Positions 15,246-19,980 of a DNA stretch of 19,980 bases are shown here, in pieces. Every line of letters begins with the position of its first letter. Position 1 is the stretch's first letter. The notes below the pieces were generated by a model. That model saw nothing but the letters and a program-made list of their open reading frames with translations. It was not told the origin of the DNA and did no database searches. This stretch comes from JAVBTR01 sp031556065 (GTDB taxonomy: Bacteria; Bacillota; Clostridia; Christensenellales; Aristaeellaceae), in the NCBI GenBank assembly GCA_031556065.1, contig JAVBTR010000007.1, positions 1 through 19,980 on the forward strand, read 5' to 3'. The translations under genes and the position numbers were made by a program.

Positions 15246-16388
15246 ATGAGCAAGTGTATCGTATGCGGCGCGGCGTTGATGGATCCACCTATTCTTGTGT
15301 GCGATAATATGCCTAAGGCGGCGCAGCACATGCCGTCTAAAGAGCTATTAGCTGATGAGCATGATATGACATTGGAGCTTTGCCAGTGTTCTGGTTGCGG
15401 GCTTGTTCAGTTCGCCGTGGAACCGCCGGATTATTACCGTGATGTGATTAGAAGCGGCGGCTATTCCACTACTATGGTGGAGCTAAGGCGTAGCCAGTAT
15501 ACTCATTTTTTGGATATGTGTCCACTGAAAAACACAAAGATCATCGAAGTGGGCTGCGGCCAGGGGGAATTTTTGGGCGTGTGGGGGAGGTTTGGGTTTG
15601 AGGTGGATGCATATGGCCTGGAGAACAACCCTGTTTTAGTGAAGAAGGCACGGGATGCAGGACTCAATGTAATGCAAGGTTTTGCCGTGGAAGAAAACTA
15701 TCAAATTCCTAACGGGCCCTTCAGTGGATTTTGCTCATTTAACTTTTTGGAACATCAGCCTGATCCTAACGGGATGCTGCGCTGCATTTATCACAACCTG
15801 GAAGAGAATGCATATGGCCTGATTACAGTGCCTAGCTTCGAATATATCATGGAGCATGAAGGGTTTTACGAGTTGATTCGCGATCATATTGCATATTTCA
15901 CGAAAGAGACCTTCACATTCGTTTTAGAAATGAATGGTTTCCACGTGCTGGAGTGTACTATTGTGAACCGCGATACATGGGCCGCCATTGTCGAAAAGAA
16001 ACCGCGATTGGATGTTACTGCGCTGGAACGTTCCCGGAAGCGCATTTCAAAACAGATAAGCGATTTTATGCTGAATGCGATCAAGGGTGAACGGAAACTT
16101 GCAGTATGGGGTGCTAGCCATCAGGGGTTTACGCTGTTATCAAATACAGGTATGAAACAGCATGTATCCTATGTCATTGATTCAGCGCCCTTTAAGCAAG
16201 GCTTATATACACCTGGAACACACTTGCCGATTGTTGCGCCGGAGTATTTTTTCATTGAGCCGGTGGATTCCATTTTAATTGTTGCGCCGGGATATACGGA
16301 TGAAATCACGTCGGTCATTAAACAGAGATATGGTGAGGCTGTGCAGGTATATATCCTTCGGTCCAACTGCTTGGAGCGTGTAAATTAG
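15246..16388 (+). CDS. SAM-dependent methyltransferase of the sugar C-methyltransferase type
   Basis: This 380-residue protein has three parts. First is a zinc-ribbon-like N-terminus with C4-x2-C7 and C48-x2-C51. Next is a Rossmann methyltransferase core with the SAM motif IIEVGCGQGEF (99-109). Last is a C-terminal domain with VWGASHQG (287-294), matching the GxGAxxKG-type block of sugar C-methyltransferases such as those acting on 3-keto or 4-keto deoxysugars. The usual Y-x-E-H catalytic stretch appears as IRDH (211-214), so the histidine is kept but glutamate is aspartate and tyrosine is absent. It may therefore be a divergent C-methyltransferase, or methylate something else. ATG 15246 is used; GTG 15240 in the same frame is an alternative, and the ribosome binding site is weak. 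It lies 20 bases after the dehydrogenase gene. Confidence 0.82.
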   Translation: MSKCIVCGAALMDPPILVCDNMPKAAQHMPSKELLADEHDMTLELCQCSGCGLVQFAVEPPDYYRDVIRSGGYSTTMVELRRSQYTHFLDMCPLKNTKIIEVGCGQGEFLGVWGRFGFEVDAYGLENNPVLVKKARDAGLNVMQGFAVEENYQIPNGPFSGFCSFNFLEHQPDPNGMLRCIYHNLEENAYGLITVPSFEYIMEHEGFYELIRDHIAYFTKETFTFVLEMNGFHVLECTIVNRDTWAAIVEKKPRLDVTALERSRKRISKQISDFMLNAIKGERKLAVWGASHQGFTLLSNTGMKQHVSYVIDSAPFKQGLYTPGTHLPIVAPEYFFIEPVDSILIVAPGYTDEITSVIKQRYGEAVQVYILRSNCLERVN

Positions 16389-16441
16389 TTGCTTGCCTCG
16401 ATGATACTGGCTTTGAAAAATCATGGAATGGGTGAGATCAA

Positions 16442-17404
16442 ATGAAAAAATTGATATCTGTTGTGTTACCCTGCTATAACGAGGTGGAAAATGTCTGTGC
16501 TATAAGCAATGCGGTGATTGCTCAATTGGAAAAAATGACAATGTACAACTATGAAATTATCTTCATCGACAATTGTTCCACCGATGGTACCAAGGATGAA
16601 TTGCGTAAGCTTTGCAAAGGCAACGAAAAAATCAAGACGATATTTAACGCTAAAAACTTTGGCCAGTTCAATTCGCCTTATTATGGTATGATGCAAACCT
16701 ATGGCGATGCAGTGATCCTGATGGCTTCAGATTTTCAGGACCCGGTGGACATGATCCCGAAGTTCGTCGCGGAATGGGAAAAAGGCTATCAGATCGTGTG
16801 CGGCATCAAGACCTCCAGTAAGGAAAATAAACTAGTGTACGCCCTGCGTTCCCTTTATTATAAGATGATAAAGAAAATGTCCTCGGTGGAGCAGATCGAG
16901 CATTTTACCGGCTTTGGGCTGTACGACAAGACATTTATCCAAACCATGCGGGAATTGAATGACCCCATGCCCTTTTTGCGGGGCATTGTGGCGGAAATGG
17001 GCGGCAGCCGCAAAGAGATCCCTTACGAGCAACCCAAGCGCCGAGCAGGGAAAACAAAGAACAACTGGTACTCCCTGTATGACGCGGCTATGCTTTCTTT
17101 CACTTCTTATACCAAGATAGGCCTTCGCCTGGCCACCTTTGCCGGAATGTTCACTGGTGCTGTAAGCATGCTCATCGCCTTGGGGTACCTAGTGTTAAAG
17201 CTCATCTACTGGGATCGTTTCGATGCAGGCCAAGCCCCGCTTTTGATCGGCGTATTCCTTATGGGCTCCATTCAGCTTTTCTTCGTGGGATTCCTGGGGG
17301 AGTACATTGTCAATATCAATTCCCGGGTGATTCATAGGCCTCTTGTTATCGAGCAGGAACGGCTGAACTTCGATGGGAAAACGGAGGATAAGATTGCCGG
17401 TTAA
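16442..17404 (+). CDS. GtrB-like polyprenyl-phosphate glycosyltransferase (GT2)
   Basis: This 320-residue protein has a cytoplasmic GT-A domain: SVVLPCYNEVEN at residues 6-17, the nucleotide-site DNCSTDGT (43-50) and the metal-binding SDFQDP (96-101). QPKRRAGKTK (197-206) is the conserved basic segment before the membrane part. Two C-terminal membrane hairpin segments lie at about 229-256 and 266-290. This is the layout of GtrB/DPM1-type enzymes that move a sugar from a nucleotide carrier to undecaprenyl phosphate. With the GtrA-like protein at 10952-11428 it probably forms a loading and flipping pair. A 53-base gap separates it from the methyltransferase gene, in which I see no promoter or terminator. 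GGGTGAG precedes the start by about five bases. Confidence 0.93.
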   Translation: MKKLISVVLPCYNEVENVCAISNAVIAQLEKMTMYNYEIIFIDNCSTDGTKDELRKLCKGNEKIKTIFNAKNFGQFNSPYYGMMQTYGDAVILMASDFQDPVDMIPKFVAEWEKGYQIVCGIKTSSKENKLVYALRSLYYKMIKKMSSVEQIEHFTGFGLYDKTFIQTMRELNDPMPFLRGIVAEMGGSRKEIPYEQPKRRAGKTKNNWYSLYDAAMLSFTSYTKIGLRLATFAGMFTGAVSMLIALGYLVLKLIYWDRFDAGQAPLLIGVFLMGSIQLFFVGFLGEYIVNINSRVIHRPLVIEQERLNFDGKTEDKIAG

Positions 17405-17420
17405 GGAGGGCGTGCATGAG

Positions 17421-19451
17421 ATGGATAGGCTAAACATGCACTTTGCTAGTAGCAAGAAAAACATCCTTTTGGCTATTGGTATATTTCTTGGCATGTTTTT
17501 TGTGTTATTTGTATTGATTGGAAAAGTGTCATTTGTTGATGAAATTGATAATTTTGTTGGTGGTATGCTGGTGGCGGCCGGTGATGATGTTTATGCGATT
17601 CACACGTCTCAGCATATGCCGTTTATGTACTATCTGTGCGCTATATTTAGGGCTTTAGGCGCTTCGTCGGTGTATACATATCGGATTGCATACGATGTTT
17701 TCATGGCACTTTTGTGGACAGTTATGTATTTTAGATATCGCTCTCATTTTGGAAAAATCGTTATGCTGGCTTATCCCATAATATATGTCTTTTTGATCTC
17801 ATCGACATCCATGGGCACCTGTGTGCTTGCGGATCAGATGCAGGCACATGGGATGGTAATCCTTATGATAGAGTTTTTCCTATTTTTGAAGCAAGGGCGA
17901 ATTGGCATTAGCAATGCTGGGTGGATATCTTTGGCGGTGGTGTTTTCCTTTGGCAGTACGTTCGTTGCAGCTTATGGTGTGTTTGTTATTTTGCTAGGGG
18001 TCTTTTTGGTCTATGCCTATGATCGGTTGGCGAAGCAATCTATTTTAGCAAACGGCGGCAACGGCTTTTGGAAACAGCTAGGGGTTACTACATTGATCGT
18101 TTTAGCGCCTTTTGCATTATTAATGCTTTGGTATCTGGTTTCAGGCAACCTTTCAAACTTTGTTGAAGGTGCTTATAAAGTAAATGCTGAGATATATTCA
18201 AAATATATGGGCGGATTTGGCTCCAATCCGCTGCAATCTGCAATCGAACGGGTGAGTGTCTATGCAAATTGTTTTGTCGGGGCGGTTCAAACCATAATGA
18301 CCGCGCCGTTAGATTCAGCAATTGTCATCATTTGCTATCTAATCAATTTTGCTTTTGTCATTTGCATAATAAAACAGAATTGGGTTTGCGCGGCTGTTAC
18401 GGTACTTTATATTTTCGCAAATGGAATGAGGGGCTTTGTGGGCTTCCATGCTCTGTCATACTACGGAATAACCGCATTCATGTTTGCGTGGTTGTTAGAA
18501 AAAGCCTTAGATAGGTGGAAATGGAGGAAGTGGCGGATTTCTTTCATTGGATTAGCATGCTTATTGTGCGTCGTGGCAATCCCCTATGCGAGCGCCTGTA
18601 AAAGTATTGTGCATATTCCCGCACGCTTGTTCGAAAAGCATCACGATCCTTTGGCTATGGCTGTTCAACAAATTGTTGATGAGGATGAACGAATTCATAT
18701 TACAACCTTGAACATTGAAACATATCTTAACGCTAACAGGTTGCCGATGCTATCCGCGCCCTCCTCCGTGCCGTGGATGTATGAAGCGTATGGTGAAAAG
18801 GAAATCCAAATGTTAGAAGAAACCAAGCCTAAGGTGATTGTTTTTTCGCCCGAATGGAGCGTATGGGGTTACCATATAAAGGAATATGCGCCTGAACTGG
18901 TTGACTATATTTGGGCAAATTATTCTTTAACAGGGGATCCTTCCTATGACACCCTGTATGTACGCAATGATCTTGTTGAAGAGGCAAAAGAATTGTTCGA
19001 TGTTTACCCCATTTCCATAGCCGCGCAAGAAGCAGAAAACCATCTAGGCAAATTGCAAAGCGGAAGTGTTATTGCGCAGACTTTTGTGGCAAATGATACG
19101 GATATGTATGGTTTATCTGTTTTCACAGCCACCTATGCGTATAATAATGCCACAGACATAATGGTACAGATCATTGATATAGGAACAGGAGAAGTATTAA
19201 ACCAGGCTATGTTCAACACAGAAGAAGTTTATGATAATTTCTATTCATCAGTGATGCTTCCGTGTCAAACGCACGTTGGCAGGATGTATGAGCTTCGTTT
19301 TACGTTGGAGAACACTTTGCCATTTCGTCAAATGACCTTTTATCGAACGGCGGATAATACCGCAACGGAGGAAAGCTATGCTCTAATCAATGGTGTGCCG
19401 CAATCCTATAACTTATGCTTTAACATATTCGCCGATTCGCCCTCAGAATAA
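17421..19451 (+). CDS. GT-C-like polytopic membrane protein with a C-terminal beta-rich domain
   Basis: This 676-residue protein has around ten or more hydrophobic segments between about residues 14 and 392, then a soluble part to the end. The first loop holds FVDEIDNFVGG (38-48) and SQHMPFMYY (63-71). The acidic D40, E41 and D43 after the first membrane segment, followed by an H-x-P element, is the pattern of GT-C glycosyltransferases that use lipid-linked sugars outside the cell. The C-terminal part (about 540-640) looks like a beta-sandwich. The ATG at 17421 is chosen because AAGGAGGG lies ten bases upstream. It starts 16 bases after the GtrB-like gene, so it likely transfers the flipped sugar to a surface acceptor. 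No family name is recognised. Its coding appears more AT-rich than rfbFGH. Confidence 0.83.
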   Translation: MDRLNMHFASSKKNILLAIGIFLGMFFVLFVLIGKVSFVDEIDNFVGGMLVAAGDDVYAIHTSQHMPFMYYLCAIFRALGASSVYTYRIAYDVFMALLWTVMYFRYRSHFGKIVMLAYPIIYVFLISSTSMGTCVLADQMQAHGMVILMIEFFLFLKQGRIGISNAGWISLAVVFSFGSTFVAAYGVFVILLGVFLVYAYDRLAKQSILANGGNGFWKQLGVTTLIVLAPFALLMLWYLVSGNLSNFVEGAYKVNAEIYSKYMGGFGSNPLQSAIERVSVYANCFVGAVQTIMTAPLDSAIVIICYLINFAFVICIIKQNWVCAAVTVLYIFANGMRGFVGFHALSYYGITAFMFAWLLEKALDRWKWRKWRISFIGLACLLCVVAIPYASACKSIVHIPARLFEKHHDPLAMAVQQIVDEDERIHITTLNIETYLNANRLPMLSAPSSVPWMYEAYGEKEIQMLEETKPKVIVFSPEWSVWGYHIKEYAPELVDYIWANYSLTGDPSYDTLYVRNDLVEEAKELFDVYPISIAAQEAENHLGKLQSGSVIAQTFVANDTDMYGLSVFTATYAYNNATDIMVQIIDIGTGEVLNQAMFNTEEVYDNFYSSVMLPCQTHVGRMYELRFTLENTLPFRQMTFYRTADNTATEESYALINGVPQSYNLCFNIFADSPSE

Positions 19452-19462
19452 GGAAAATTCAA

Positions 19463-19484
19463 GGGATTTCATTGGTTAAATCCC
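19463..19484 (+). other. Hairpin after the sugar operon
   Basis: GGGATTT (19463-19469) and AAATCCC (19478-19484) form a perfect 7-bp stem with an 8-base loop, 12 bases after the last operon stop. No T run follows on the plus strand (CGAATAATGC), so termination by this hairpin alone is uncertain. Its place between the operon and the tRNA promoter suggests it marks the transcript end. Confidence 0.42.
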
Positions 19485-19503
19485 CGAATAATGCAAAAGG
19501 TTA

Positions 19504-19532
19504 TTGACAAAACTTACAATGTTGGCTACAAT
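19504..19532 (+). promoter_or_regulatory. Promoter of tRNA-Gly and tuf
   Basis: A consensus TTGACA (19504-19509) and TACAAT (19527-19532) are exactly 17 bases apart, the best promoter in the window and typical of strongly expressed tRNA genes. Transcription would start near 19539-19540, about 20 bases before the mature tRNA. No second promoter is evident before tuf, so tuf may be read through from here. Confidence 0.85.
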
Positions 19533-19558
19533 ATGCTCTGTCTGGCAGGTGCGGACAT

Positions 19559-19632
19559 GCGGGTGTAGCTCAATGGTAGAGTTCTAGCTTCCCAAGCTAG
19601 CTACGTGGGTTCGATTCCCATCACCCGCTCCA
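19559..19632 (+). tRNA. tRNA-Gly (anticodon CCC)
   Basis: The 74 bases fold as a standard cloverleaf. The acceptor stem is GCGGGTG/CACCCGC, the D stem GCTC/GAGT (one G-T pair), the anticodon stem CTAGC/GCTAG around loop TTCCCAA, and the T stem GTGGG/CCCAT around TTCGATT. The discriminator base is T and CCA is encoded (19630-19632). With T33 before it, the anticodon reads CCC, which decodes GGG glycine codons. It lies 65 bases before tuf, and a tRNA-tuf linkage is also known in other bacteria such as the tRNA-tufB operon of Escherichia coli. Confidence 0.95.
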
Positions 19633-19697
19633 AACCGCACTGGGACCAAGACCCAATTATTGTAAATAACGGATGTAACTAAAGGAGGGCATTTCCC

Positions 19698-19980
19698 ATG
19701 GCAAAGGCAAAGTTTGAAAGAAACAAGCCGCACGTAAACATTGGCACAATTGGCCACGTAGACCACGGCAAGACGACCCTGACAGCAGCGATCACGCTGG
19801 TGCTTGCGAAGCTGGGCGGCGCGCAGGCAATGAAGTACGACGAAATCGACAAGGCTCAGGAAGAAAAAGCACGTGGAATCACGATCAACACGTCCCACGT
19901 GGAATACGAAACGGAAAAGCGTCACTATGCCCACGTGGACTGCCCTGGCCATGCTGACTATGTTAAGAACATGATCACCG
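19698..19980 (+). CDS. tuf: Elongation factor Tu, N-terminal part
   Basis: The first 94 residues of EF-Tu are present and the gene runs off the window end. EF-Tu is the GTPase that delivers aminoacyl-tRNA to the ribosome. The start MAKAKFERNKPHVNIGTIGH is typical. The P-loop GHVDHGKTT (residues 19-27), the effector segment ARGITI (about 58-63) and DCPGHADY (about 81-88) are intact. AAAGGAGGG at 19681-19689 precedes the ATG by eight bases. Whether this is the only tuf gene in the genome cannot be told. Confidence 0.97.
   Translation, partial: MAKAKFERNKPHVNIGTIGHVDHGKTTLTAAITLVLAKLGGAQAMKYDEIDKAQEEKARGITINTSHVEYETEKRHYAHVDCPGHADYVKNMIT

Noticed and set aside
14581..15288. 235-codon open frame on the minus strand over the alcohol dehydrogenase
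   Set aside because: Antisense shadow of a gene with full-length family similarity; no start signal.
19584..19952. 122-codon minus-strand frame over tRNA-Gly and tuf
   Set aside because: It runs antisense through a clear tRNA and the conserved EF-Tu start.
1..19980. Mobile element, CRISPR array or phage-defence system
   Set aside because: No transposase, integrase, terminal inverted repeats, regularly spaced repeats, nuclease/helicase or toxin-antitoxin motifs were seen in the plausible genes.

Overview
The window looks like a chromosomal segment of a Gram-positive, clostridia-like member of the Bacillota. The signs are strong AGGAGG-type ribosome binding sites, several TTG/GTG starts, a greA-lysS pair, a yebC gene, a small protein resembling the clostridial DUF6054 family, and secondary-alcohol-dehydrogenase and GtrA/GtrB families common in Clostridia. 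The species cannot be named from the sequence. No transposase, integrase, CRISPR array or phage gene was seen.

Layout. (1) Positions 1-1570 hold the last codons of greA followed by lysS (class II lysyl-tRNA synthetase). (2) Positions 1617-3646 hold a membrane-anchored protein resembling a solute-binding protein, coupled by a TAATG overlap to a family 1 beta-glucosidase. (3) Positions 3859-6230 hold a two-gene unit: a small protein with two membrane segments and an exported beta-rich domain, then a DUF2142-like polytopic membrane protein, coupled by a GTGA overlap. (4) yebC (6385-7128, minus strand) is divergent from a DUF6054-like gene (7248-7598), with tightly packed promoters between them. 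(5) Positions 7767-19451 hold a ten-gene surface-sugar operon that begins after a good sigma-A-type promoter. Nearly all its genes overlap or are separated by fewer than 25 bases. (6) At 19504-19980 a near-consensus promoter precedes tRNA-Gly(CCC) and the start of tuf (EF-Tu), which runs off the end.

The operon in (5) is the most interesting part. RfbF, RfbG and RfbH homologues should make CDP-glucose, CDP-4-keto-6-deoxyglucose and its 3-dehydrated product. They are followed by a thiamine-diphosphate enzyme of the acetolactate synthase/YerE type, a short-chain reductase/epimerase, a zinc NADP(H) secondary-alcohol dehydrogenase closely resembling the Thermoanaerobacter enzyme, and a sugar C-methyltransferase-like protein. 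Together they suggest a CDP-linked 3,6-dideoxyhexose carrying a two-carbon branch built from pyruvate (yersiniose-like) and reduced to a hydroxyethyl group, possibly with an added methyl. A GtrA-like flippase candidate, a GtrB-like polyprenyl-phosphate glycosyltransferase and a large GT-C-like membrane protein in the same operon suggest that the sugar is loaded on a lipid carrier, flipped and attached to a surface polymer outside the cell. This assembly is inference. The enzyme families are recognised from visible motifs, but the final sugar and its acceptor are not shown by the sequence. The dedicated iron-sulfur flavin reductase that normally partners RfbH is absent from the window.
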